A stretch of DNA of 64,000 nt from JAGVSR01 sp964589785 (GTDB lineage: Bacteria; Pseudomonadota; Alphaproteobacteria; Rhizobiales; Hyphomicrobiaceae), in assembly GCA_964589785.1 (NCBI GenBank), contig CAZPUQ010000005.1, positions 186,001 through 250,000 of the forward strand. The letters are read 5' to 3'. The notes beneath the pieces were generated by a model, which had not been told where the DNA came from, did no database searches, and saw nothing but the letters and a program-made list of their open reading frames with translations. This document shows, piece after piece, positions 1 to 7,736 of the stretch. Both the position numbers and the translations under genes were made by a program. Numbering within the stretch: position 1 is the stretch's first letter; each line of letters begins with the position of its first letter.

Positions 1-121
1 CGGGGCCAACGTGCTCGTTGCCGGCTCTGCCGTGTTCAAGGGCGGAACCGAGGCGGCCTACGCAGAGAACATCCGCGCCATCCGACAGGCTGCCGCGGCA
101 GCTCAGCCCCGCGCCGCCTGA
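1..121 (+). CDS. rpe: ribulose-phosphate 3-epimerase, C-terminal fragment
   Basis: The window opens inside a gene. Reading from base 2 gives 39 residues ending in TGA at 119-121. They include VLVAGSAVFKGG and then an alanine-rich tail, which matches the last strand and phosphate-binding loop of ribulose-phosphate 3-epimerase (the 'VAGSAVF' loop of the TIM barrel). The enzyme interconverts ribulose 5-phosphate and xylulose 5-phosphate in the pentose phosphate and Calvin pathways. Only this tail is visible, so identity rests on one motif. The hrpB start lies 19 bases downstream on the same strand, so the two may be co-transcribed. Confidence 0.75.
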   Translation, partial: GANVLVAGSAVFKGGTEAAYAENIRAIRQAAAAAQPRAA

Positions 122-140
122 GAGCCGACGTGCAGCCGTG

Positions 141-2597
141 ATGCGTTTCGACATGCCGCTGCCGATCGACGAGGTGCTCGGCGATCTCGGCGCCGCGCTC
201 CGCGCGCGCAACGCCGCGGTCCTCGTGGCGCCTCCCGGCGCCGGCAAGACGACGCGCATACCGCTGGCGCTCCTCGACGCGCCGTGGCTCGAAGGCCGAA
301 AGATCCTCGTGCTCGAGCCGCGCCGTATCGCCGCCCGCAGCGCGGCGGAGCGGATGGCCAAGACGCTGGGCGAACGAGTGGGCGACACTGTCGGCCTGCG
401 CGCGCGCATGGTCACGCGGAGCGGCCCCCGCACGTGCGTCGAGGTCGTCACGGAAGGCGTGTTCACGCGCATGATCCTCGACGACCCCGCGCTGGAGGGC
501 GTCGGCGCGATCCTGTTCGACGAGTTCCACGAGCGGTCGCTCGACGCCGACCTTGGCCTCGCGCTGGCGCTCGACGCCCAAAGAGCGCTGCGCGACGACC
601 TGCGCGTCCTGGTAATGTCGGCGACGCTCGACGGTGCGCGCGTCGCCTCTCTCCTCGGCGAGGCGCCGGTCATCGAGAGCGCGGGCCGGGCGTATCCGGT
701 CGAGACGCGCCACCTTGGCCGCGATCCGGGGCGCCGCATCGAAGACCAGGTTGCCGACGCGGTCGGCCGCGCGCTGCGCGCCGAGGCGGGCTCCCTGCTC
801 GTCTTCCTGCCGGGCCAGGGGGAGATCCGGCGCGTGGAGGAGCGGCTACGCGAGCGCGTCACCGATCCCGACGTGATCATCGCGCCCCTGTACGGAGCCA
901 TGGACATGGCGGCGCAGGATCGCGCCATCGAGCCCGCACCCGCCGGCACGCGCAAGATCGTGCTGGCCTCGTCCATCGCCGAGACCTCGCTGACCATCGA
1001 CGGCGTCCGGGTCGTCATCGACAGCGGCCTGCAGCGCCTGCCCCGGTTCGAGGCCGACGCCGGCATCACGCGCCTCGAGACCGTCCGCGTCTCGCGCGCC
1101 TCGGCCGATCAGCGGCGCGGCCGGGCCGGACGGACCGAGCCCGGCATCTGCTATCGCCTGTGGGATGAGCCGCAGACGGCGAGCCTCAAACCCTTCACGG
1201 AGCCCGAGATCCGCTCCGCCGATCTGAGCGGCCTTCTGCTCGACCTGGCGGAATGGGGTGTGGCCGATCCGGCCGCGCTGGTGTGGCTTGATCCGCCGGC
1301 GCCGGCCGCCATTGCCGCGGCGCGTTCCGACCTGGTCTCCATCGGCGCGCTCGACGCCGACGGGCGCATCACGGCCGAGGGCCGGCGCGTGCGCGCCCTG
1401 CCGCTGCCGCCGCGACTCGCGCGCATGGTGCTGGCCGCACGTTCGATGAAAGCGGCCGAGATCGCAGCCGTGCTGGTCGAGCGAGGCTTGGGCGGCACGG
1501 ATACCGACCTCGAGCATCGCCTCACGAGCTTCCGGCGCGATCGCTCCCGCCGCGCGGAGGACATGCGCCGGCTCGCCGCCGGATGGGCGCAGGCGGCGGG
1601 CGCGTCGCAGGACGAGAGCGATGCCGATATCGCGGCCATCCTGCAACTCGCCTATCCCGATCGGATCGCCAAGGCGCGCGGTGCGCCGGGGCAGTTTCTC
1701 CTGGCGAGCGGCCGCGGCGCGTATGTGGACGCGTCCGACGCGCTGGCACAATCGCCCTATCTCGTCGTGGCCGAGATGCAAGGCGCCGCCGCGGCCACGC
1801 GCATCCTGCTGGCGGCCCGCGCCGGCGAAGGCGATGTGCTGGCAATGGCCGCCGACCGGATCGTGGCGAGCGAGGAGGTGTCGTTCGATCCCGAAGCCGG
1901 CGCGGTGCGCGCGCGGCGCGTGCGCCGGCTGGGTGCGATCGTGCTTGCGAGCGAGGCGCGGCCTGTCACGCCATCTCCGGAGACCGCGGCGCTGCTGGCC
2001 AAGGGCGCGGCGGCTCACGGGATCGACCGGCTGCCGTGGACGAAGTCCCAGCGTCAGTTGCGCCATCGGGTTGCCTTCCTGAAGGCAGCCGAAGGGTCGG
2101 CATCCGCCTGGCCGGACTTGAGCGACACCGGCCTCGCCGAGACGGCGGAGACCCGGCTTGCACCGGTCCTCGCCGACGCGACGCGGCTCTCCGACATCGA
2201 TGCCGCCGTGCTCGATCGGGCGCTCGATGCCCTCGTTCCGTGGAATTTGAAACGACGGCTCGACGCCGACGCACCAACTCACTTCGAGGCGCCGACGGGC
2301 AATCGCCATCCGATCGACTACGATGGCCCCGGCGCGCCGGCCCTTTCGATCCGCGTGCAGGAGCTCTATGGCCTGACGGTCCATCCCGCGATCGCCGGCG
2401 GGCGCCTGCCCCTGACGTTGAGCCTGCTCTCCCCGGCCCATCGTCCGATCCAGATCACGCGCGACCTTCCGGGCTTCTGGGCCGGGTCCTGGAGCGCGGT
2501 GAAGGCGGAGATGAAAGGGCGCTATCCCCGCCACCTCTGGCCCGACGATCCGTCGCGTGCGCTGCCGACGGCGCGCGCGAAACCGCGCGGCACGTGA
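141..2597 (+). CDS. hrpB: ATP-dependent helicase HrpB
   Basis: Encodes 818 residues, close to the usual length of about 810. The protein is a DEAH-type RNA helicase of the HrpB family, whose physiological substrate in alphaproteobacteria is not settled. Visible motifs are Walker A APPGAGKTT (residues 30-38), a DEFH box (127-130), the SAT motif (160-162) and motif VI QRRGRAGR (about 324-331). The C-terminal third has the HrpB-specific region ending in a proline- and basic-rich tail. The ATG at 141 is preferred over a longer reading from base 18, because the longer reading overlaps the rpe tail and the family begins just before Walker A. The gene is convergent with the small secreted protein that follows. 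Confidence 0.95.
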   Translation: MRFDMPLPIDEVLGDLGAALRARNAAVLVAPPGAGKTTRIPLALLDAPWLEGRKILVLEPRRIAARSAAERMAKTLGERVGDTVGLRARMVTRSGPRTCVEVVTEGVFTRMILDDPALEGVGAILFDEFHERSLDADLGLALALDAQRALRDDLRVLVMSATLDGARVASLLGEAPVIESAGRAYPVETRHLGRDPGRRIEDQVADAVGRALRAEAGSLLVFLPGQGEIRRVEERLRERVTDPDVIIAPLYGAMDMAAQDRAIEPAPAGTRKIVLASSIAETSLTIDGVRVVIDSGLQRLPRFEADAGITRLETVRVSRASADQRRGRAGRTEPGICYRLWDEPQTASLKPFTEPEIRSADLSGLLLDLAEWGVADPAALVWLDPPAPAAIAAARSDLVSIGALDADGRITAEGRRVRALPLPPRLARMVLAARSMKAAEIAAVLVERGLGGTDTDLEHRLTSFRRDRSRRAEDMRRLAAGWAQAAGASQDESDADIAAILQLAYPDRIAKARGAPGQFLLASGRGAYVDASDALAQSPYLVVAEMQGAAAATRILLAARAGEGDVLAMAADRIVASEEVSFDPEAGAVRARRVRRLGAIVLASEARPVTPSPETAALLAKGAAAHGIDRLPWTKSQRQLRHRVAFLKAAEGSASAWPDLSDTGLAETAETRLAPVLADATRLSDIDAAVLDRALDALVPWNLKRRLDADAPTHFEAPTGNRHPIDYDGPGAPALSIRVQELYGLTVHPAIAGGRLPLTLSLLSPAHRPIQITRDLPGFWAGSWSAVKAEMKGRYPRHLWPDDPSRALPTARAKPRGT

Positions 2598-2616
2598 GCA
2601 GCACCGGAGTGCAAGA

Positions 2617-2943
2617 TCAGCGCCGGCAGGGACGGGCCTCCACGCTCGCGCTCCAGCCGGACGCTTCCTTCGTATACTTGGTCTTTCTGCTGGCCGCATG
2701 GCCATAGCTGGCCCAGCGTCGCCCGTACTCGAGATCCGTGAAGTCGATCCAGGAGCGGATGGCCGCCTTCTCCGCGGCCGCCTTCGTCGGGCCGGAGCCG
2801 TTGCCCCAGTGGAAATGGTCGCTCATGCAGAGCTTGCCGCCCTCGCGGCGCATGTCGTGCATCGCCGCAAGGCCGGTGACGTCCTGAGCGGCGGCCGGTG
2901 CGGCCACGACAGCGGACAGGACTGCAAACGTGCACCAGCGCAT
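2617..2943 (-). CDS. small secreted protein, function unknown
   Basis: Encodes 108 residues with a clear Sec signal peptide: basic start, hydrophobic stretch to about residue 17 and a cleavage-like PAAAQ. The mature part contains CMSDHFHWGNGSG and ends in EARPC. That layout recalls short periplasmic proteins of unknown function common in rhizobia, in which an alanine-rich middle is followed by W-S-C and EARPC. Here the expected W-S-C reads WSA, so only two mature cysteines remain and could form one disulfide. The ATG at 2943 is chosen because the upstream ATG adds residues ahead of the signal peptide. It lies downstream of map-radC on the same strand. The role is not known. Confidence 0.65.
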   Translation of the reverse strand: MRWCTFAVLSAVVAAPAAAQDVTGLAAMHDMRREGGKLCMSDHFHWGNGSGPTKAAAEKAAIRSWIDFTDLEYGRRWASYGHAASRKTKYTKEASGWSASVEARPCRR

Positions 2944-3045
2944 CGCGACCTCCCAAAGCAACTCGCCATCGCCGCCGGGGACAGCTCATCGTTTTGCCGC
3001 CGCCGGAGCACGGCGAGGGTAGCGGCAGTCGGCGTCGTCATCAAT

Positions 3046-3783
3046 TCAGATCAGGCGCAGCGAGCGCATGCTCGCATGTCCGTTGCGCCCGACGATGATG
3101 TGGTCGTGGACGGTGACGCCCAGCGGACGCCCGGCGTCGATGACGAGCTTCGTCATGTCGATATCGGCTCGCGACGGCGTCGGATCGCCGGAGGGATGGT
3201 TGTGGACGAGAATGATGGCGGTGGCGGACAGCTCGAGCGCGCGCTTGACGACCTCGCGCACGTAGACGGGCGTATGGTCCACGGTGCCCTGGCCCTGCAC
3301 CTCGTCGGCGATGAGCCGGTTCTTCTTGTCGAGGAACAGGATGCGGAACTGCTCGCGGTGCTCGTACGCCTGCGCCACGGTGAGATAGGCGATCACTTCC
3401 TGGCCCGAGGAGAGGAGCGGCTTCTGGACGACGCCGGTGCGCGACAGTCGCGTGGCCGCCGCCTGGATGAGCTTCAGCTCCGTAATGATGGCCTCCCCGA
3501 TCCCCGCGACCTCCTTCAGGCGATGCGCGGGAGCGTTGACGACATCGGCAAAGGAGCCGAAACGCGCAACGAGGCGTTTGGCGAGGTCCTTGGTGTCCCG
3601 CCGAGGAATGGCGCGGAAGAGGACGAGTTCCAGGAGCTCGTAGTCGGGAAGCGCGTCCGCCCCGCCTTTGCGGAAACGCTCGCGAAGCCGCTCGCGGTGA
3701 CCCGAGTGCAGGGGGGCCGACGCCGGGGCCTCGAAAAGACCGGTTCGGGTCGGCGTATCGTCGTCCTGCCCCCGGTCGGTCAT
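3046..3783 (-). CDS. radC: RadC family (JAB/MPN-domain) protein
   Basis: Encodes 245 residues. The N-terminal part has a helix-hairpin-helix-like segment (EVAGIGEA, about 91-98). The C-terminal half is a JAMM metalloprotease-type fold with H194-x-H196, S204 and D207 in HNHPSGDPTPSRAD. Despite its name, RadC is not firmly established as a recombinational repair protein, and the biochemical activity of the family is unclear. It starts 21 bases after the map stop codon on the same strand, so map-radC is probably one transcript, an order seen in other alphaproteobacteria. All JAMM ligands are present and the length is normal. Confidence 0.9.
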   Translation of the reverse strand: MTDRGQDDDTPTRTGLFEAPASAPLHSGHRERLRERFRKGGADALPDYELLELVLFRAIPRRDTKDLAKRLVARFGSFADVVNAPAHRLKEVAGIGEAIITELKLIQAAATRLSRTGVVQKPLLSSGQEVIAYLTVAQAYEHREQFRILFLDKKNRLIADEVQGQGTVDHTPVYVREVVKRALELSATAIILVHNHPSGDPTPSRADIDMTKLVIDAGRPLGVTVHDHIIVGRNGHASMRSLRLI

Positions 3784-3804
3784 GGCCGCGCGCCCTAGCT
3801 CCGG

Positions 3805-4629
3805 TCAGCCCGCCGCGTAGGGCGGCTGGTGGAAGCCGGCCGGTGACGTCGTGAAGATCTCGCAGCCCGTCTCGGTCACGCCCACCGTGTGCTCGAACTG
3901 CGCCGAGAGCTCGCGGTCGCGCGTCACGGCCGTCCATCCGTCGGGGAGCACCTTCACGGCGGCCCGGCCGAGGTTGATCATCGGCTCGATGGTGAAGAAC
4001 ATGCCGGCCTGCATCACGATGCCTTCATTCTCCTCTCCGTAATGCAGGATGTTGGGACGGTCGTGGAACACGCGCCCGAGCCCGTGGCCGCAGAAGTCCC
4101 GCACGACGCTGCAGCGCTCGGCCTCCGCGAACTCCTGGATGACGGCGCCGATCTTGCCCGTCGCGACGCCGGGCTTCACGGCCGCGATGCCGCGCATGAG
4201 GCATTCGTACGTGACCTCGATAAGCCGCTCGGCCTTGCGCGGGATCTCTCCCACGGCGTACATGCGGCTCGTGTCACCGTGCCAGCCGTCGACGATGAGC
4301 GTCACGTCAATGTTGACGATGTCGCCGTCACGCAGCGGCTTCGGCCCCGGGATGCCGTGGCAGACGACGTGGTTGATCGAGGTACAGATCGCCTTCGGAA
4401 AGCCGCGATAATTGAGCGGTGCCGGAATGGCGTTGTGGTCGCGCGCAAAGGTGAGGGCGAGGGCGTCGAGATGCTCGGTGGAGACGCCGGGCCGCACGTG
4501 CGGCGTGAGCATGTCGAGGGCCGCGGCCGCAAGCTGGCCGGCCTTGCGCATGCCGGCGAAGTCGTCCGGTCCGTGCAGCTTGATGGTGTTGTCGCGCTGA
4601 AGCACGCGGGAGACATCGACGTTCGACAT
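3805..4629 (-). CDS. map: methionine aminopeptidase, type I
   Basis: Encodes 274 residues. The enzyme removes the initiator methionine from nascent proteins. The five metal ligands of the pita-bread fold are visible: D108 (NIDVT), D119 (HGDTSRMY), H182 (CGHGLG), E215 (FTIEP) and E246 (QFEHT). The substrate-side histidine lies in CHGIPG at 90-95. There is no N-terminal zinc-finger extension, so this is the type Ia bacterial form, slightly long by about 10 residues at the C terminus. radC follows 21 bases downstream. The ATG at 4629 gives the normal N terminus. Confidence 0.97.
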   Translation of the reverse strand: MSNVDVSRVLQRDNTIKLHGPDDFAGMRKAGQLAAAALDMLTPHVRPGVSTEHLDALALTFARDHNAIPAPLNYRGFPKAICTSINHVVCHGIPGPKPLRDGDIVNIDVTLIVDGWHGDTSRMYAVGEIPRKAERLIEVTYECLMRGIAAVKPGVATGKIGAVIQEFAEAERCSVVRDFCGHGLGRVFHDRPNILHYGEENEGIVMQAGMFFTIEPMINLGRAAVKVLPDGWTAVTRDRELSAQFEHTVGVTETGCEIFTTSPAGFHQPPYAAG

Positions 4630-4733
4630 GGGTAGAGGCGCTCACCGTGACGGATGGCCTGACACTAACGGAAAATGCGTGTCGACGCCAACGAGGGCAC
4701 GTCGCAGGACCCTTCTGCCGTCACCACGAAAGG

Positions 4734-4759
4734 AAACGGCGGCCGTGTGGCCGCCGTTT
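4734..4759 (-). terminator. intrinsic terminator after rplS
   Basis: A perfect 11-bp stem (AAACGGCGGCC and its complement) closes a 4-base loop. On the minus strand it is followed by TTTCC, 25 bases beyond the rplS stop codon. On the plus strand it is followed by TTTTGTT, so it could also act in that direction. Confidence 0.75.
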
Positions 4760-4784
4760 TGTTATCGTCCGCGACGTGCCGCGC

Positions 4785-5480
4785 CTACGACTGGGCCTCG
4801 TCCTCGGCGGGAACCTCGGCCGCCGTCAGGAGCGCGCGGGCCTGTCCGATCCAGTCCTGCTCCTCGACGCGGCCATCGAGATTGAGCGCGCCCTCGATGT
4901 TGGCGATGTCCTCGTCGGAGAAGTTGGCGATCTGCTCGAACTTGTAGAGGTTGAGCTGCTTCAGGCGGGCGGCCAGGTTGGCGTCGATGCCGGTGATGAG
5001 CGTCAGGTCGTCGGCCTCGCCCTTGGGCTTCCGGAAGCCCTTCCAGGCGGCATTCAGCCGCCGGGCGCGGGCATCGGTGCGCTCGAAGATGCGGGCAGCC
5101 TTGCCGCGCAGGCCGCGCAGATAGTAGAGCTTCGCGCGGCGCACGCGGCCGCGGCGCAGAACCTCGATCTCGGCGATGTGCGGCGAGTAGATCGGGAAGA
5201 CGCGCTCAACGCCCTCGCCATAGGAGATCTTGCGGACGGTGAAGCTCTCGTTGATGCCGGAGCCGGCGCGCGCGATGACGATGCCCTCGTAGGCCTGCAG
5301 GCGCTCCACGGCCGGCTTCGCCGCCGCGCTCTTCCTTTTCTTGTCCTTGGGGTCGACGTCGGCGGATTCCACCACCCGGACCATGACCTTGACCGTATCG
5401 CCGGGCTGGAACTCCGGCACGCCGCGCTTGGCCAGCACGGCATCCATCTGCTCGCGCTCGAGCTGCTGAATAATGTTCAT
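4785..5480 (-). CDS. rplS: ribosomal protein L19 with insert and extra C-terminal domain
   Basis: Encodes 231 residues, about twice the usual 115-130. Residues 1-40 and 59-135 match L19 (IIQQLEREQ, QAYEGIVIA, FTVRKISYGEGVERVFP, KLYYLR). L19 sits at the interface of the ribosomal subunits. Two oddities are visible. There is a basic insert of about 18 residues (41-58, DVDPKDKKRKSAAAKP) in the loop before QAYEG. There is also a C-terminal extension in which residues 157-217 (DLTLITGIDANLAARL through EEQDWIGQARAL) look like a helix-hairpin-helix-type domain. The ATG at 5480 has a strong AAGGAACG Shine-Dalgarno 5 bases upstream, so the longer reading from 5507 is unlikely. It is separated from trmD by other genes. 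Confidence 0.93.
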   Translation of the reverse strand: MNIIQQLEREQMDAVLAKRGVPEFQPGDTVKVMVRVVESADVDPKDKKRKSAAAKPAVERLQAYEGIVIARAGSGINESFTVRKISYGEGVERVFPIYSPHIAEIEVLRRGRVRRAKLYYLRGLRGKAARIFERTDARARRLNAAWKGFRKPKGEADDLTLITGIDANLAARLKQLNLYKFEQIANFSDEDIANIEGALNLDGRVEEQDWIGQARALLTAAEVPAEDEAQS

Positions 5481-5659
5481 TTTCGTTCCTTTTTGCTTGT
5501 TCTTCAATGCAGAGGAGCCTCGCGTCCGGTCTTTGCGACGGTGCGAACGAGGCTCGTGCGGCCCTTCCGGGCACCCTTGATCGGGGAATTTGTTGGCGCG
5601 TGATAGCCGAAAGGTCCCCAGATGTCGAGGGGCCGGAGGAGGCGGGCCGCACGGAGGCT

Positions 5660-6094
5660 TCAGACGATGCCGTACTCCCGCAGAATCGCTTGCTCGTCCC
5701 CCGAGACCCAGCCGAACACCTTCGGCTCGCCGTTCAGTTTCTGGATGAAGTAGTGCACGTCGAACTCGATTTCGACGTCCGGTTGAGCCTTGGAGGCATA
5801 GGTGGCCGTCCAGGAGACATGGGCCACGCAGTGATGCTCATCGATGGGGGAAAGACGGATGGAGCGTATCCGCATGCGTTGCGTTCCGATCGCCCGATAG
5901 TGCGCAAATCCCTGCGCCATGACCTGCTTCAGATGATCGTCGTTTTTTCCGGTGCTCACGCCGGCAGGCGAGGCTGCTATGAACTCGGAAGCATAGAGAC
6001 CGGCCGTCGCGGCCATGTCCATATCGCCGCCGAGGGATCGGTTGAAGAAGCTTTCGTATCTGTCGAAGAGCTTTCTCACGCTGGTTTCCATCAT
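5660..6094 (-). CDS. NTF2/SnoaL-like small protein, function unknown
   Basis: Encodes 144 residues starting at an ATG that overlaps the stop codon of the upstream gene by four bases (ATGA); a second ATG follows immediately. The pattern of an N-terminal helix (VRKLFDRYESFFNRSL), alternating strands (HHCVAHVSWTATY, DVEIEFDVHYFI) and a short terminal helix is that of a cystatin-like NTF2/SnoaL fold. These domains bind small ligands or act as isomerases, and nothing here fixes a substrate. Overlap with the upstream membrane protein implies translational coupling. The fold assignment is by inspection only. Confidence 0.6.
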   Translation of the reverse strand: MMETSVRKLFDRYESFFNRSLGGDMDMAATAGLYASEFIAASPAGVSTGKNDDHLKQVMAQGFAHYRAIGTQRMRIRSIRLSPIDEHHCVAHVSWTATYASKAQPDVEIEFDVHYFIQKLNGEPKVFGWVSGDEQAILREYGIV

Positions 6095-7110
6095 CTGCTC
6101 CCCAGTTGCCGCGGCGGCGCAGGCGCCGCCGGCACCCCGTCGGGGCGCACTCCGAGCCCGCGCAGCGTCGTAAAGCGCGGGTCATCGCGCAAGTCCGGTG
6201 TCAGACCGCTGGCCACACTGTCCTTGGGGTCGGGCTTGAAGAAGCCGATCGGCAGCGCTGCCGAAAGGGGAGCTAATCCCGCGCCGGTCGTCGGGGTGGT
6301 CGAGCCCGCGGCCGGTTTGGCGGCCGGGAGCGTGGCCTTGGCCGGCAGCGTGGTTCCCGGGCTGGTGGAACCGGGTCCACCTTTCCGCTCGGCCTTCCGG
6401 GCTGCTTTCGGTTTCCCGGCTGCGCGCGCCGTCGTGGCCGCTTGCTCCTCCTGCAACTCGACCGTGAACGAGTGGATCTTGACGCCGGCGCGTGTCCGGA
6501 GGTCGAGCGTCGTGCGGAACGGAGCCTTTCGCTGCGCAGGAAGCCGGATCACCAGGTCGTCGAGGTCTCCGAACGCCACCGCCCAGTCCGTGGCCGACAG
6601 CGCGGCTCCGGCCGAGAGATGAGCCGTGTCCGGCAGGCCGCTCAGGATAACGGCGCCGAGCGGGTCGAAGAGGGGTTCGGCCACGAGCGCGTGACGCTCC
6701 ACCGACGCGGCCGGCGTGGCGGGAGACATCGCGCGCGGGGGCGATGCCGCCAGCATGGCGGGCAGGAGCCAGTCGTGCGCGCGGGACGTCACGAACACGA
6801 AGGGGTCGCTCCGCGGCTGTACCGGCGACGAAGCGGCAGGCCCGGTCGAGCCCGGCGCCGCCGCTTCTGGCAAAATCCGGCTGGAGAGCGAGAACCAGAT
6901 GCAGAGTGCAATGAGGACGCCGAAGAGAGCAAGAAGCTCGAAATCGCGGGCGATCTCGTCCCAGATTGCGCGCAAGGCCGCTGCCGGCCGGGGCGCCCCG
7001 TTCCAGTACGGCGTGCGCGCTCCCAGGCCCGGCCCGGTGCGCGCCCGCGGCGCGTGCGCTGGTCGCGGTCGCAGCTCACCGACGCTGGCTCGTGGTGCGG
7101 TGCTCGCCAT
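6091..7110 (-). CDS. predicted single-pass membrane protein, function unknown
   Basis: Encodes 339 residues from the ATG at 7110, which has GAGGA upstream. The N-terminal 50 residues are basic and proline/arginine-rich, followed by one membrane segment (about 58-80, LLALFGVLIALCIWFSL) and a long, probably periplasmic region. The latter has a folded-looking middle (about residues 130-220) and a low-complexity Ala/Pro/Thr/Lys stretch before the C terminus. I recognise no catalytic motif. The gene ends in a 4-base overlap with the NTF2-like gene, so the two are likely one unit. An upstream ATG at 7170 would add 20 residues but lacks a ribosome-binding site. Confidence 0.6.
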   Translation of the reverse strand: MASTAPRASVGELRPRPAHAPRARTGPGLGARTPYWNGAPRPAAALRAIWDEIARDFELLALFGVLIALCIWFSLSSRILPEAAAPGSTGPAASSPVQPRSDPFVFVTSRAHDWLLPAMLAASPPRAMSPATPAASVERHALVAEPLFDPLGAVILSGLPDTAHLSAGAALSATDWAVAFGDLDDLVIRLPAQRKAPFRTTLDLRTRAGVKIHSFTVELQEEQAATTARAAGKPKAARKAERKGGPGSTSPGTTLPAKATLPAAKPAAGSTTPTTGAGLAPLSAALPIGFFKPDPKDSVASGLTPDLRDDPRFTTLRGLGVRPDGVPAAPAPPRQLGSR

Positions 7111-7525
7111 GGGCGCAGTCCTCGTAATGCGGCACCGGACGCCGGTCCGCAGGATGAATAATTTCTCCATGCGGCGGCGAGACGTTTTTTTCAAACATGA
7201 AACGAATTGAAAATTCTCGTTGTGACGGAGACGGTAAAGAATGCGGTAACGAATGACATTTATCGGCGCATGGATATGCTGGCGAGGCGCAAAACGAAGT
7301 CGCAGTGAAATTCAATTCATCGCGTAAAATCAGTATGATGGCGAAATTCTCCGTATCAAGTATTTGAATGCTGGTATATCTCGACGAGCATAATTAGTCT
7401 GCAGGCGGACGTCGCTTTCGCTTCACCTTGGCGAGCCGATCCCTCAATTCGGCCGGCCGCATTCCATTCCCGAATTAACGTCTCGTTAACCATTCTCTTC
7501 AATTCTGAAGAAAGTGTTACGGGGG
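7111..7525. other. 415-bp AT-richer intergenic region
   Basis: This divergent gap is clearly richer in A+T than its surroundings, with runs such as GTTTTTTTC and many TTGAA/GAATT patches. It must hold the promoters of the minus-strand membrane protein and the plus-strand 52-residue ORF. The one site I can name is the CtrA-type box at 7475-7490. I see no other gene. Confidence 0.6.
7475..7490 (+). promoter_or_regulatory. CtrA-type binding site
   Basis: TTAACGTCTCGTTAAC is an exact match to the alphaproteobacterial CtrA consensus TTAA-N7-TTAAC. It lies 36 bases upstream of the 52-residue ORF at 7526, a normal distance for a CtrA-activated or repressed promoter. The site is palindromic, so it does not by itself choose a direction. 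The minus-strand gene start at 7110 is much farther away. Confidence 0.6.
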
Positions 7526-7684
7526 ATGGCGGGGATGATTCGGCAGCTCTACGACCTCGAGGACCGCCTGTTCTACGCCTCGCTCGGGTGCGCACCGGCG
7601 CGCGGACGCTGTCTCGAACAGTGGTCGCGCGCGGTGGGGCGGCTCGCCGATCTGCTGCAGAACGGCCTCGGCCTTCGCGCCTGA
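7526..7684 (+). CDS. 52-residue ORF, hypothetical
   Basis: ATG at 7526, or the in-frame ATG at 7535, opens a short frame. Its codon third positions are almost all G or C, like the neighbouring genes. The product begins with MIRQLYDLEDRLFYASLG and continues as a predicted amphipathic helix-loop-helix with two cysteines. GGGGG directly upstream is a modest ribosome-binding site. The CtrA box 36 bases upstream supports a real transcription unit. It ends 48 bases before the trmD stop codon and is convergent with it. I do not recognise a family. The frame could be chance in G+C-rich DNA, but composition and position favour a gene. Confidence 0.45.
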   Translation: MAGMIRQLYDLEDRLFYASLGCAPARGRCLEQWSRAVGRLADLLQNGLGLRA

Positions 7685-7736
7685 GCTCCAGGGCCTGAGC
7701 TCCAGGGCCCCTGAGTTCCAGGGCCTGAGTCTCAGG
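7682..7736. repeat. short repeats between convergent genes
   Basis: The unit CTGAG-CTCCAGGGC occurs three times in tandem (the third with one change), followed by a partial CTGAG. Each unit can fold on itself through CCTG/CAGG arms. It sits between the end of the 52-residue ORF and the end of trmD, where it could act as a weak two-way terminator, though there is no T tract. Confidence 0.45.

Noticed and set aside
846..2705. 619-residue minus-strand frame antisense to hrpB
   Set aside because: It lies entirely over the hrpB frame, is Arg/Ala/Gly-rich and matches no family. Such shadows are expected at this G+C content.
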